This document shows, one piece after another, positions 41,925 to 50,046 of a DNA stretch of 64,000 nucleotides (position 1 is the first letter of the stretch; every line of letters begins with the position of its first letter). The DNA comes from DASQPA01 sp963756455 (GTDB taxonomy: Bacteria; Acidobacteriota; Thermoanaerobaculia; Multivoradales; UBA5704). The DNA is taken from assembly GCA_963756455.1 (NCBI GenBank), contig CAVWNC010000001.1, positions 496,001-560,000 of the forward strand, read 5' to 3'. Made by a program: the position numbers and the translations under genes. The notes below the pieces were generated by a model. The model was not told the DNA's origin. It did not search any database and saw only the letters and a list, made by a program, of their open reading frames with translations.

Positions 41925-43063
41925 TCGGCGGCGGCCTCTCTTTAGGCGAGAGCGACCAGGCCGCTGCCTGGATCGGGATCGTCCATCGGGCATCCTTCCG
42001 GCGTCTGAGGCGCGTGGTCGCGAGGCTCGGGGAAAAGGACTCATGGGCGGACATCACCTCCACCCTCCTCAAGGTCGGACGCCTAACCGCGGAGACCGCT
42101 CCCCGGCAGGCGCGAAACCTCGCCCGGGTGGCCGTCTTCGCCGCGGGCAAAGTGGATAGCGACGAAATCGCCCGACGCAGCTTTCTTGTCGAAGCGGAGT
42201 GCCTCATGGGCGATGTCGCCCGCCGGCTCACGGCTTGGCGTGCCGCAGAGCGTTCCTTCGAAAGAGCCCGGCACCATCTGGCGGCCGGATGCGACGTCCG
42301 GGAGCGGGCCTACTTCCTCTTTACCCTCGCGGCGCTTCGCGAGGACCAGGAGCGCGACGAGGAAGCGCTCGCGCTGCGCGCACGGGCCGCCGCGCTCTAC
42401 GGAGCCTTGGGGGAGACTGACTCTGCGGCGACGGCTCTCTCCGCCAAAGCCGCGCTTGAGATGAGCCGCTCCGAGACCGACGAGGCCCTTGCGACTCTCG
42501 CGGAGATCCTCGCCTTGATCGACCACGGGCTCTCCGGCCATCTCGCCGTAGGCGCCGCGGTCTCCTTCGCAGCCCTCAAGAGCAGCGCTGTCTCCCTTCC
42601 GGAAGCCATCGCGATTTTGGAACAGGTACGGGCGCGCTACCCGGATCGCGCGGAATCCGAGGAGATGGCGGCGCTCCACCTCCTCGAAGGCAGGCTCCTT
42701 ACCTTCGGTACCCGCCCCGACCTCGCCGAAGCGGCACTGGAGAGGGCCTTCCGCGGGTTTTGGAAGCTCGGCCTCTTCCATGATGCGGCCGTCGCAAGCC
42801 TCGGCCTCGCCGTCCTCTTCCTCTACTCGAAGCAGGGCGAGGAGCTGCGCGCGTCGGTCGAGGACACGGTAGGCACCCTGCTCCTTAGCGCCGATCTGCC
42901 GCCCGGCGTCCGGGAAGCGCTCGCCGGCTTTCGCGAAGCGGTGCGGGCGGAGCAGGCGACCATGACGCTCGCCCACGCCGTGATGAGTTACGTCGAACGG
43001 TCGGAAGAACATCCGCATCTGAAGTTCATACCGCCGGTCCCGAGATCGGGCAGGGGGAGGTAG
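41921..43063 (+). CDS. TPR-like helical repeat protein
   Basis: 380 residues of helix pairs (LMGDVARRLTAWRAAERSFERA, then RERAYFLFTLAALREDQERD, TALSAKAALEMSRSETDEAL). Its end, YVERSEEHPHLKFIPP, is like the end of the TPR protein at 39115-40479 (RLEREPQLRFEVI), so the two may be distant relatives. The zinc-finger start is absent. GTG at 41921 overlaps the previous stop. Probably the sensor partner of the XRE proteins around it. Confidence 0.65.
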   Translation: MIGGGLSLGESDQAAAWIGIVHRASFRRLRRVVARLGEKDSWADITSTLLKVGRLTAETAPRQARNLARVAVFAAGKVDSDEIARRSFLVEAECLMGDVARRLTAWRAAERSFERARHHLAAGCDVRERAYFLFTLAALREDQERDEEALALRARAAALYGALGETDSAATALSAKAALEMSRSETDEALATLAEILALIDHGLSGHLAVGAAVSFAALKSSAVSLPEAIAILEQVRARYPDRAESEEMAALHLLEGRLLTFGTRPDLAEAALERAFRGFWKLGLFHDAAVASLGLAVLFLYSKQGEELRASVEDTVGTLLLSADLPPGVREALAGFREAVRAEQATMTLAHAVMSYVERSEEHPHLKFIPPVPRSGRGR

Positions 43064-43068
43064 AAGCG

Positions 43069-43470
43069 ATGGAGAAGGACGCTCCGGTGCTCCCGGATGT
43101 AGCCGTGTCAGAGGTCTACCGGGAAACATTCCTCTTCAACCTACCTCCAGAGGAAGCCGCCGCATTTCGAGCCTACGGAGCCGCGGTCGAGAACCGCCTC
43201 CTCGATCGCCCGGCCTACGAGATGCCGAGACTCTCGCATACCGAAGCGGAGATGCAGGGTGCCCTCGCGGACCTCCGTTTTCTTGCCGGGTTCTTCCTTG
43301 CTGTCGGCAAAGAGCGGGAGGCAAGCGAGCTTCAGGAGCGGGACTGGCTCCTTGCGAGCTTCGCCGCGGAGCTCGCGGGAGAGATCGCAGCCGTCGCCGC
43401 GCGGCTCGACCGGGAATTCGCGCGCCTCTCGGGCCGCGAGGGCGGCGTAGGCCAGGGCGATGGCGAATGA
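43069..43470 (+). CDS. Hypothetical helical protein
   Basis: 133 residues, acidic and helical, with a predicted long helix near the end (AAELAGEIAAVAARLDREFA). It starts 5 bases after the TPR-like gene and its end overlaps the following XRE gene by 11 bases. No family recognised. Confidence 0.55.
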   Translation: MEKDAPVLPDVAVSEVYRETFLFNLPPEEAAAFRAYGAAVENRLLDRPAYEMPRLSHTEAEMQGALADLRFLAGFFLAVGKEREASELQERDWLLASFAAELAGEIAAVAARLDREFARLSGREGGVGQGDGE

Positions 43471-43876
43471 CGATCTCGCGGCATCCCTCAGCATCCTTCG
43501 CACAATCCGCCGCTGGAGCCAGAGCGAACTCGCAGAAGCGGCAGGGGTCACGAACAGTGCCATCTCTGACTACGAGCGGGGCAAGGTCGATCCGCAGACA
43601 CAGACCTTGCAGAAGCTCGTGCGGGCCTTGGGGCTGCCGCTCTCGGCCCTCGACCAGACCCTTGCCTTTATCCAGATCATCCGCGCCCAAATGCTCGTGG
43701 ACACAGACGCGCCCGCGGAGCGCGAGCGGGCGTCTCCGCTCTTCTCTGAGGCTTCAGCCCTCTCGCCTCGCGAACGAGAGCGGCGGGCCGAGATTGCCGA
43801 AATCGCCTCCGAGGGTGGCCGCTTCGCTTCCCGCCTCACTCGTCTCCTTCTCGAACTGATGTCTCACGATCGCTGA
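43460..43876 (+). CDS. XRE-family regulator
   Basis: 138 residues. LRTIRRWSQSELAEAAGVTN, then SAISDYERGKVDPQTQTLQKL is a textbook Cro/CI helix-turn-helix (residues 13-55), followed by a linker and a C-terminal helix. ATG at 43460 lies inside the end of the previous gene, so translation is coupled. Confidence 0.8.
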   Translation: MANDDLAASLSILRTIRRWSQSELAEAAGVTNSAISDYERGKVDPQTQTLQKLVRALGLPLSALDQTLAFIQIIRAQMLVDTDAPAERERASPLFSEASALSPRERERRAEIAEIASEGGRFASRLTRLLLELMSHDR

Positions 43877-43887
43877 AGGAGGGCGGG

Positions 43888-44277
43888 GTGTTCGAGCATC
43901 TTGGCCGGACGATCGCGCATCTTCGCGAGCTGAAAGGTTTCTCCCAAGGGGCGCTTGCGCGCCGGGCCGGGATCGGCAAGAGCCAGCTCTCGAAATATGA
44001 GGGCGGCAGGGAACTCCCGAAGTTCGATTCCCTGGAAAAAGTGCTCGGCGCCCTTGAAGTCTCCCCGCACCAGTTCTTCCACCTCTTCTACCTGATCGAC
44101 ACTTCGGCGACGTTCATCGCAAACGGCGCGGAGGGCTGGTCCGCGGACTCGCTTCTCCGGCCCGCCCTTCTTAACGAGAAGACGGACAAGGCACTCTCTC
44201 AGCTCCTCTGCGATCTCATCACCCTCTCCCGGTGCGTCTTCGAGGAGCAGGCTCTGCGGCCGATGCGTAGGCGCTGA
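43888..44277 (+). CDS. XRE-family regulator, last gene of the operon
   Basis: 129 residues from GTG. LRELKGFSQGALARRAGIGK, then SQLSKYEGGRELPKFDSLEKV is the helix-turn-helix. The C-terminus (SPHQFFHLFYLIDTSATFIA) is helical. It starts 11 bases after the previous XRE gene with GGAGG upstream. Three XRE proteins in one transcription unit are unusual. Confidence 0.78.
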   Translation: MFEHLGRTIAHLRELKGFSQGALARRAGIGKSQLSKYEGGRELPKFDSLEKVLGALEVSPHQFFHLFYLIDTSATFIANGAEGWSADSLLRPALLNEKTDKALSQLLCDLITLSRCVFEEQALRPMRRR

Positions 44278-44500
44278 GCCGACTGGCGTCTTTGTCTTTT
44301 TCTTTGTACTCCCTTCCCCCCTCACTCACTCTCGTCGCCGCGGCTGTGGGAGCTGTGCGTAATCCTGGGGGCGGGAGGAGGGCGGCACCCAGGATTTCCA
44401 AGGGGTGTGGGAAGGTCCGGGGAGGGCGGGTGGCGGACCGGAGCTTTCCATACCCCGTCAGCTTCCATAGCCGGTCTCGGCTGAAACTTCCCGATAAGAG

Positions 44501-44530
44501 AAAGCCCCAACGGTCGCGCCGTGGGGCTTT
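44501..44530 (-). terminator. Terminator for the minus-strand genes from 45.9 kb
   Basis: On the minus strand GCCCCACGG and CCGTTGGGGC pair around GCGCGA, followed by TTTCTCTTAT. It lies 15 bases after the stop of the gene at 44545. It may also serve the plus-strand XRE operon, with no T-tract in that direction. Confidence 0.65.
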
Positions 44531-44544
44531 GGGAATTCATGGAA

Positions 44545-44829
44545 TCAGTATTCGTCGGGCAGGAGGATGCAGGTCGAGGAGCGATCGCCTTCGGTGATGA
44601 TCCAGACCTTCGTTCCCTCCTTGAGCTTGTATGCGGAGAAGAGTCGTCCGCCCGTCTCATGCGCCTCGTCGTTCGCCTCGGCATCCTCAGGGTCAAGCTC
44701 ACCCCAATCGCCGCCGGCATGACGCATGAGATACGGGACATATTCTTCCTCGGCGGTGGCGAAGGCGTCGAGGGCTCCGGGAGTGGCGACGACTTGCCCC
44801 AAGGGGAATGTCTTCCGGCCGGTACTCAT
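44545..44829 (-). CDS. Conserved mobile-element protein, paralogue of 59281 gene
   Basis: 94 residues. GQVVATPGALDAFATAEEEY, then HAGGDWGELDPEDAEANDEA and KEGTKVWIITEGDRSSTCIL is the pattern of small proteins common on plasmids and integrative elements. The paralogue at 59281 shares TPGAL, GDWG, the acidic pair and the final TxLLP/TTMLVP strand. No function is known. It overlaps the primase gene end by 4 bases. Confidence 0.7.
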   Translation of the reverse strand: MSTGRKTFPLGQVVATPGALDAFATAEEEYVPYLMRHAGGDWGELDPEDAEANDEAHETGGRLFSAYKLKEGTKVWIITEGDRSSTCILLPDEY

Positions 44830-45773
44830 GACTGCTCCTCCGCCTCGGAGAGTTCCTCTCCGGGCTCATCGTCATCTGCGAGGCACGGGAGAGAGCGCAC
44901 GGCAGCGTGCCGGGCAAGCCGGGCCACCGTGCGATCGGGGAAGCCCTCGCCGACGAGGACCAGCTCGTCGAAGAGCCGGAGGACGCCCTCAAGCGCTCTT
45001 TCCTGCTCCTTCGAGAGGGAACCATCGAAGAGGCCGAGGACCGCAGTCTCCCCCGCTTCCGCGAGCCGGAGGAGAGCTTCGATCTCGGGGACGAGGTAGA
45101 GCGGGCCGTCGTCTACGAAGTCCGCAAGGCGATGCAGATTCATGACTTCGAGCGCGGGATGGAAGTTCGGCGGGAAGAGGTACCGCGGAGTCTCGGTCGC
45201 CTGGAGGGCCAGGCCGGTATAGGCGATGAGTTCGCCCCCGGCATTGTGGATCGGGACCGCGAGCCGGCCTTTGAGGAATCCCTTCGTGCAGTATCCGGCG
45301 CCGAAGCGCGTGAGGGTCTCCGCCCGGAGACCGAGGGGCGCCAGAGAGGCATGGTTCGGGTCGAGCGTTTTGAGGGTGAAGGTCAGGTGCGCGTTCTCCG
45401 CGGGCAACTTGTCTTCCGAGGCCTCTCGGGGCACCTCGGGTGCGGCGGCCTGTGGAGCTGCCGCCACCCCTGCCACAAGTCCGAGCTTGAACCAGCGGTC
45501 GAGCGTGATGGCCGCCTCGCGGACGGTGAGGCCCTCCTTCTTCACGACGAAGTCGAGAATGTTCCCGCCCGCCTTGCAGCCAAAGCAATACCAGGCGCTC
45601 TTCGCGAGATTCACCTGGAACTGGCGCGAAGACATACGCTTGCAAAAGGGACACGGTCCCGCGAGGTTCTGTCCTTTCTTCGTGAGCCCCGTGAGAAGCT
45701 CATAGCGATCGAGCAACGCTTCAAACCTGACTGCCTGTTTCACCGCTGCAAATGACACGAAGCCCTCAGGCAT
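44826..45773 (-). CDS. CHC2-type DNA primase-like protein
   Basis: 315 residues. The zinc finger is GPCPFCKRMSSRQFQVN, then KSAWYCFGCKAGGNILDFV (residues 35-75), as in DnaG. GLRAETLTRFGAGYCTKG is the DnaG-type linker. The C-terminal toprim-like part is short and its DxD is degenerate (GLFDGSLSKEQE), so priming activity is doubtful. AGGAGGATGCG precedes the ATG at 45773. It is typical of plasmid or integrative-element replication modules. Confidence 0.82.
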   Translation of the reverse strand: MPEGFVSFAAVKQAVRFEALLDRYELLTGLTKKGQNLAGPCPFCKRMSSRQFQVNLAKSAWYCFGCKAGGNILDFVVKKEGLTVREAAITLDRWFKLGLVAGVAAAPQAAAPEVPREASEDKLPAENAHLTFTLKTLDPNHASLAPLGLRAETLTRFGAGYCTKGFLKGRLAVPIHNAGGELIAYTGLALQATETPRYLFPPNFHPALEVMNLHRLADFVDDGPLYLVPEIEALLRLAEAGETAVLGLFDGSLSKEQERALEGVLRLFDELVLVGEGFPDRTVARLARHAAVRSLPCLADDDEPGEELSEAEEQS

Positions 45774-45890
45774 CGCATCCTCCTTTCTTTTGAGTTCGAG
45801 GTTCTGCGAATCAGAGTAGCGGCCGGGCAGAAGACGCAAAAGGCGGCCGGAGTGGCCGCCTTGCGCGTGGAACATCTTTGTTCTGGAGTG

Positions 45891-46385
45891 CTACCCGGAT
45901 GCGTGGGTCATGGCGAACGCCAGCGCGTTAAACACCGACATGCGCTCATGTTCCGCTTGCCAGAGTTTGCGGGGCGGGGGCAACTGCTCCGCAAGCTCCG
46001 GGAAGGCAGTCGTCAGAGACTTCGCGACGGAATACTTTGTAGCGCGACCTTCGAGAGGTGCGAAGCACGTGAGGACCGCGCTACGGGCGACGGTGTATAC
46101 CGCGATGCCGCGCTCGCGGGCAAGCTTCACGAGGGCATCGATCAGTCTGCGGACCCGTGGCTGTCTGCGGGAACCCGGAGCCTCCGCGTCTTCGAGGACC
46201 ACCGCATCAGGCCGGAAGCGGGTGAGGAGCTTCTCGAAGGCAAGGATCGCATCCGCATGCTTGTCATCGCCGATGCGGGCAAAGCCCCATTCGACGAGAC
46301 GGAATGGCAGCTCAAGGACGGCGTAGCCAAATCCTTTGGTTTTGGGATCGAGAGAGAACAGCCGGGTCGGGGTAGTTTCTGGCAT
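45891..46385 (-). CDS. RuvC-fold nuclease (Holliday-junction resolvase-like)
   Basis: 164 residues. LFSLDPKTKGFGYAVLE gives the first Asp, AVVLEDAEAPGSRR the Glu, and EHERMSVFNALAFA the last strand, where RuvC usually has His/Asp followed by Asp; here Asn stands at the final place. It may resolve recombination intermediates of the element. It precedes the primase on the same strand with a 117-base gap. Confidence 0.7.
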   Translation of the reverse strand: MPETTPTRLFSLDPKTKGFGYAVLELPFRLVEWGFARIGDDKHADAILAFEKLLTRFRPDAVVLEDAEAPGSRRQPRVRRLIDALVKLARERGIAVYTVARSAVLTCFAPLEGRATKYSVAKSLTTAFPELAEQLPPPRKLWQAEHERMSVFNALAFAMTHASG

Positions 46386-46741
46386 AGATTGAGAGATTGG
46401 TTGGATGAGTGATGGGCTTGCGGGAAAAGAGCCTCGGGCCGGCGCGGGTGTATGAAAGGAAAATCTTGAGACACGATGACCTAAAGTTCTTCATGATGGT
46501 ATCAGGATACCTGTTGGTAAGTTCAGCTACCAAGACGGCACGGCGCCCCACCTTCACAAGCTCTCTCATTTGAGATGCACCCGTCCCCAACGAAACTCAG
46601 TACATTCTACCAATTACCACGAAACATCTTTGACAGATTCATTTCTCCCTCGTACCATCGAAAGGTCACGCACGTCCGACCCCGAGGGGCGAAGCGGCGA
46701 CCGCCTATATCACCCTCCGATCGCGGCGTATCGTCTTCTCT
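46386..46741. promoter_or_regulatory. Divergent region before the recombinase pair
   Basis: 356 bases, lower in GC than its surroundings, without a supported gene. It contains the promoter at 46630-46658 listed separately. Serine recombinase attachment sites are often adjacent to the gene, but I cannot identify a core. Confidence 0.5.
46630..46658 (+). promoter_or_regulatory. Sigma-70-type promoter of the recombinase pair
   Basis: TTGACA (46630-46635), 17 bases, TACCAT (46653-46658). It is a consensus-like -35 at exact spacing, about 84 bases upstream of the GTG at 46742. Confidence 0.55.
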
Positions 46742-46912
46742 GTGCCTATCACAGACGACGATATCCGCCGATTCCAAGCGATCTGGCGCGAAGAATTCGA
46801 AGAAGACATCACCGCGGACGAGGCGCGCGCGCATATCGGCCGCCTCGACGCCCTGTACCTCATGATTCTTCGCCCCCTCCCCGAGGAATCAAGAGACACA
46901 CAGACCCAATGA
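46742..46912 (+). CDS. Small helical partner of the serine recombinase
   Basis: 56 residues from GTG: PITDDDIRRFQAIWREEFEE, then ITADEARAHIGRLDALYLMI and RPLPEE. Short proteins with this FQxIWxxxFxxxIxxxxA pattern lie in front of similar recombinases in other genomes. Its stop overlaps the recombinase ATG (ATGA). It could be a recombination directionality factor or regulator. That is inference. A decayed second copy is at 48555. Confidence 0.75.
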   Translation: MPITDDDIRRFQAIWREEFEEDITADEARAHIGRLDALYLMILRPLPEESRDTQTQ

Positions 46913-48507
46913 ACTATTTCCTCTATTGCCGGAAATCAAGCGAAGCCGAGGATCGGCAAATCCTCTCGATCGATTCCCAGCGTACCGAGATGGAGCGCCA
47001 TGCGGCGACCTGGGGCCTCACGATCGTCCGAGTCTTCGAGGAGGCCCAGAGCGCCAAGGCGCCGGGCCGGCCCGTCTTCGAGTACATGCTCCGCCGCGTC
47101 GAGAAGGGTGAAGCCGAGGGCGTGATCGCCTGGCATCCTGACCGGCTCGCCCGGAACTCCGTTGACGGCGGCCGGATCATCTATCTCCTCGATAAGGCGC
47201 AGCTCAAAGACCTCCGCTTCGCCACCTTCTCCTTCGAGAACAACTCGCAGGGCAAGTTCATGCTCTCGATCATCTTCGGGTACTCCAAGTATTACGTGGA
47301 TTCGCTCTCGGAGAACGTACGCCGGGGCATGCGGGCAAAAGTCGAGCGGGGCTGGCTGCCGAACTTCGCTCCCGCCGGCTACCTGAACGACCGCGAGTCC
47401 GGGCAGATCGTCCCCGATCCGGAGCGCTTTCACATGATCCAGCGGATGTGGCAGCTCGTCCTCAGGGAGGAAGCGAGCCCCCGCCGCATCTGGGAGATGG
47501 CGCAGAAGGACTGGGGGCTCACGACGCGAGTCCGGAAGCGGATCGGCGGCGCGCCTTTCACGCAGAGCGCCATCTACAAGATCCTCAAAAACCCCTTCTA
47601 CGCGGGGGTCATTGAGTGGGAGGGCAAGACCTTCCCCGGCAAGCATGAGGCGATGGTCTCGCTCTCGGAGTTCGAGCGGGTCCAGGAACTCCTCGGCCGG
47701 CCGGGCCGGCCGCGGCGAAAGACCCACTCCTTCCCCTACATCGGCCTCCTCCGGTGCGCGGAATGCGGATTCGCCGTGACCGCGGAGCACAAAACAAACC
47801 GCTTCGGCTCCCGCTACACCTACTATCACTGCTCCTGGCGCCGCCTTGACTATGACTGCACCCAGCGTTCGGTCTCCGAGAAATGCCTTGAAGAACAAAT
47901 GGCGAAGTTTGTCGGGGAAACCGCGCTTCCCGAGAAGTTCCATGCCTTCGAGATGGAACGCGCGAGTCGGCTTCGCGTCCATGACGAAGAGATCCTCCGG
48001 AGGAGGAAGGAGGCGCTCGCGAAACAGGCTGCGGCTCTGGACCGGCAGCTCGCGAACCTGAAGAGGCTCCGCATCCGGGACCTCATCGATGACGACGAGT
48101 TTCTGAAGGATCGCCAGGAACTCACCCGCGATCGGCTGCGGGTCGCTCAACAGATCGGGAAGGTCGCACAGATCGACGAACGGTTCGAACCCGCACAACT
48201 CATCGTTTCGTTCAACAAAGAAGCGGCTTCGAGGTTCAAACGCGGCGGCCCGGACGAGAAACGCCTCATACTCCAAATCCTGGGTTCGAACCCGAGACTC
48301 CGCGACCGGGAACTCAAGATTGACGCGGCTAAACCGTTTCGGCGATGGTCAACTGCGCCGACGAGTGGCGACATGCGGGCCTTTCTCCACGAAGTTCGAA
48401 CCTTTGTGGCTGATACAGAGTCGGAAGAAAAGCTAGGAATGATTAGGCAATTGATGGAGGGTGCAGATACGAGGCCAGAAGAGCGAGAAGTGAGCAAGGC
48501 GGAATAG
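46909..48507 (+). CDS. Large serine recombinase
   Basis: 532 residues. Resolvase domain with catalytic Ser in FLYCRKSSEAEDRQ and SIDSQRTEM, Arg in WHPDRLARN; recombinase domain near residues 160-260 (AGVIEWEGKTFPG is its end); zinc ribbon with CAECGFAVTAEHKTN and YYHCSWRR; then a coiled coil. This is the phage/ICE integrase type. It should cut and rejoin att sites. It overlaps the small partner by 4 bases. The protein resembles recombinases common in candidate-phyla genomes, by recollection only. Confidence 0.93.
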   Translation: MNYFLYCRKSSEAEDRQILSIDSQRTEMERHAATWGLTIVRVFEEAQSAKAPGRPVFEYMLRRVEKGEAEGVIAWHPDRLARNSVDGGRIIYLLDKAQLKDLRFATFSFENNSQGKFMLSIIFGYSKYYVDSLSENVRRGMRAKVERGWLPNFAPAGYLNDRESGQIVPDPERFHMIQRMWQLVLREEASPRRIWEMAQKDWGLTTRVRKRIGGAPFTQSAIYKILKNPFYAGVIEWEGKTFPGKHEAMVSLSEFERVQELLGRPGRPRRKTHSFPYIGLLRCAECGFAVTAEHKTNRFGSRYTYYHCSWRRLDYDCTQRSVSEKCLEEQMAKFVGETALPEKFHAFEMERASRLRVHDEEILRRRKEALAKQAAALDRQLANLKRLRIRDLIDDDEFLKDRQELTRDRLRVAQQIGKVAQIDERFEPAQLIVSFNKEAASRFKRGGPDEKRLILQILGSNPRLRDRELKIDAAKPFRRWSTAPTSGDMRAFLHEVRTFVADTESEEKLGMIRQLMEGADTRPEEREVSKAE

Positions 48508-48554
48508 GTGGTGCTTTCCTTTGCACCTGACCCCTTTTCTGTCAGGGTGGGAAG

Positions 48555-48709
48555 ATGGATATCACCTACGAAGACGTAGAGAGGTTTCAAGATATCTGGA
48601 GGGAAGATTTCGAGGAAGAGATCGATGAAGACAAAGCCAGGGAGTGCATTGGAAGCTGGATAAGCTGTATTCGCTCCTCTTGAAACCGGCGATACAGGTG
48701 CCCGACTAG
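48555..48709 (+). pseudogene. Decayed second copy of the small recombinase partner
   Basis: Begins MDITYEDVERFQDIWREDFE, very like the protein at 46742, but the frame breaks at GGAAGCTGG (48651): one missing base turns KLDKLYSLLLKP, which is the expected end, into SWISCIRSS. It follows the recombinase after 47 bases. Confidence 0.75.
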
Positions 48710-49359
48710 TGATCAGATCTTGTTTTGCTTCTCCTAATGCGCGCCTCTCTTTTCAAGGCATCGCGGATGCTTTCGATGATGAGATGTTTCAAGGGTTCAT
48801 AGTTAGCATGTAGGTCAATCTGACACAACGCTTTGAGATAGAGGGCTTTGTCATCACCTTCATATTTAACCCGGCTAGGATAAAGACCAAAACGCTTCAG
48901 GATCAGGTTGGTCACGAGTCGCGCGAGTCTTCCATTGCCTTCACAGAAAGGGTGTATTGCTACTATTTCGTGCTGGACCCAAGCAGCAAGATCAACGACA
49001 GCGGCATACCATTTTTTCCTCTGGGTCGGCGTCTGCCGCGTCGATTGCCGAGGAATCAGGGACAGGCGCGTATCAAGATCCCGCCAGAACGTATACATCT
49101 TTTCCTGAACCGCGCTCCCAGGAGGCGGTTCGATACACTTAAGCTTCTTGATGTCTTCTCCGGCCCTGCGAAACCGACCGGCAATCTCTGGATAGGCATC
49201 CGCAAGGATGGTGCGGTGGAGACGCAAAATCACGTCGAGCGTAATAGGCTCGCTACTTTCGCCGATCTCTTTCGTCAGCGCAATCGCCTTCCACAAGCCA
49301 TTCGCTTCACGGTCCTCAAGTTCCGTCTTATCCTTAGGCCTGCGAAACCCCTTGGCCAT
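48706..49359 (-). CDS. Fic-domain protein, catalytic part
   Basis: 217 residues. The active site HPFCEGNGRLARLVTNL is a perfect HxFx[D/E]GNxRxxR motif, and GRFRRAGEDIKKLKCIEPPP lies in the usual flap position. It should transfer AMP (or another nucleotide) to a target protein. Its N-terminal part is in another frame (49334-49573). An ATG at 49359 allows independent translation. Removing one G from GGGG (49348-49351) would join both parts into one protein of about 285 residues. Confidence 0.8.
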   Translation of the reverse strand: MAKGFRRPKDKTELEDREANGLWKAIALTKEIGESSEPITLDVILRLHRTILADAYPEIAGRFRRAGEDIKKLKCIEPPPGSAVQEKMYTFWRDLDTRLSLIPRQSTRQTPTQRKKWYAAVVDLAAWVQHEIVAIHPFCEGNGRLARLVTNLILKRFGLYPSRVKYEGDDKALYLKALCQIDLHANYEPLKHLIIESIRDALKREARIRRSKTRSDH

Positions 49360-49573
49360 GGATCGCTTTGTCTATTCTCTCCTTGGTCAAATGCGTGCCC
49401 TCAATCTTGCTGGAGTAGTAAAGATGGTCTATGGCCATTCCCTGCTCCATCTTGACCTTCTGAAGGTCGCTCATCGGCGGCAAGCTTTTTAGGCCCTGTT
49501 CAAGGGTTACGAGTTTAGCGATCTGAGAATCGATGCTCGATGTGTGAACTATTCTGCCTTTTGGAATCTTCAT
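49334..49573 (-). CDS. Fic inhibitory helix / N-terminal domain in a separate frame
   Basis: 79 residues from MKIPKGRIVHT. HLYYSSKIEGTHLTKERIDK carries the [S/T]xxxE[G/N] inhibitory motif that blocks the Fic site, normally at the start of class II Fic proteins. In class I pairs it is a separate antitoxin, so the split could be functional, but the joining sequence (IHGQG-FRRPKDKTELE) reads across one extra G, which favours a frameshift. ATG at 49582 is also possible, directly after a minus-strand TATACT (49583-49588). Confidence 0.65.
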   Translation of the reverse strand: MKIPKGRIVHTSSIDSQIAKLVTLEQGLKSLPPMSDLQKVKMEQGMAIDHLYYSSKIEGTHLTKERIDKAIHGQGVSQA

Positions 49574-49695
49574 CTTATTCATAGTATACCATGTGGACGA
49601 AAGCGGGCCCGAAACTTCCAGTCGATAGCACAGAGATTCCTGGGCTAGCTCGCAATCTCCTTGCAAGGCTACTAAATTTGCAGTCTTGACACAAC

Positions 49696-49810
49696 GCGGG
49701 CCTTTCTCCACGAAGTTCACGAACCTTTGCGCCTGACACGGTGTCGGAAAAAAGCTCGGAAAGATAAGGCAGATGCTGGAGGGCGAGCCAGAAGCGAGCT
49801 ATGGCGAGAC
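49696..49810 (+). repeat. Degenerate copy of the recombinase 3' end
   Basis: GCGGGCCTTTCTCCACGAAG and the following 90 bases resemble 48369-48505, the last 46 codons of the recombinase gene, with many changes. Key shared blocks: AACCTTTG, GTCGGAA, TGGAGGG. It marks either a relic second recombinase or a partial duplication bracketing the Fic gene. Confidence 0.7.
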
Positions 49811-49818
49811 AATGTTCC

Positions 49819-50046
49819 CTAGAGGAGCTCCCGGAATTGGTCTTCCGTCATCTCCAGCTCGCGAAGCACCGCTCGAACGATGGAGCGGGGCACATCGCCC
49901 GGATGAACCGGCACGACGGTGGCAAGCCCGCGTCCAGGATGCACGAGGGCGAGATGGCTCCCGCGCTGCTCGCCTTCCACATAACCGGCGCGCTTCAACG
50001 CCGCAACGAGCTGTTTTACTTTGAGGGTTGGTAGGCGTGATCCCAT
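49819..50046 (-). CDS. hicA: HicA-type mRNA interferase toxin
   Basis: 75 residues. KVKQLVAALKRAGYVEGEQR, then GSHLALVHP (catalytic His in the GSH motif) and VVPVHPGDVPRSIVRAVLRE are HicA signatures. It cleaves mRNA when free. ATG at 50046 lies inside the end of hicB (overlap of about 31 bases), fixing translational coupling. Confidence 0.88.
   Translation of the reverse strand: MGSRLPTLKVKQLVAALKRAGYVEGEQRGSHLALVHPGRGLATVVPVHPGDVPRSIVRAVLRELEMTEDQFRELL

Noticed and set aside
46312..46590. 92-codon minus-strand frame upstream of the RuvC-fold gene
   Set aside because: It overlaps the start of the RuvC-fold gene in another frame and has no recognisable domain; treated as intergenic.
48281..48310. 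tRNA T-loop-like GGGTTCGAACCCGAG
   Set aside because: It is in the recombinase coding frame in a family-conserved segment (LGSNPRLRDREL) and no cloverleaf can be drawn around it.
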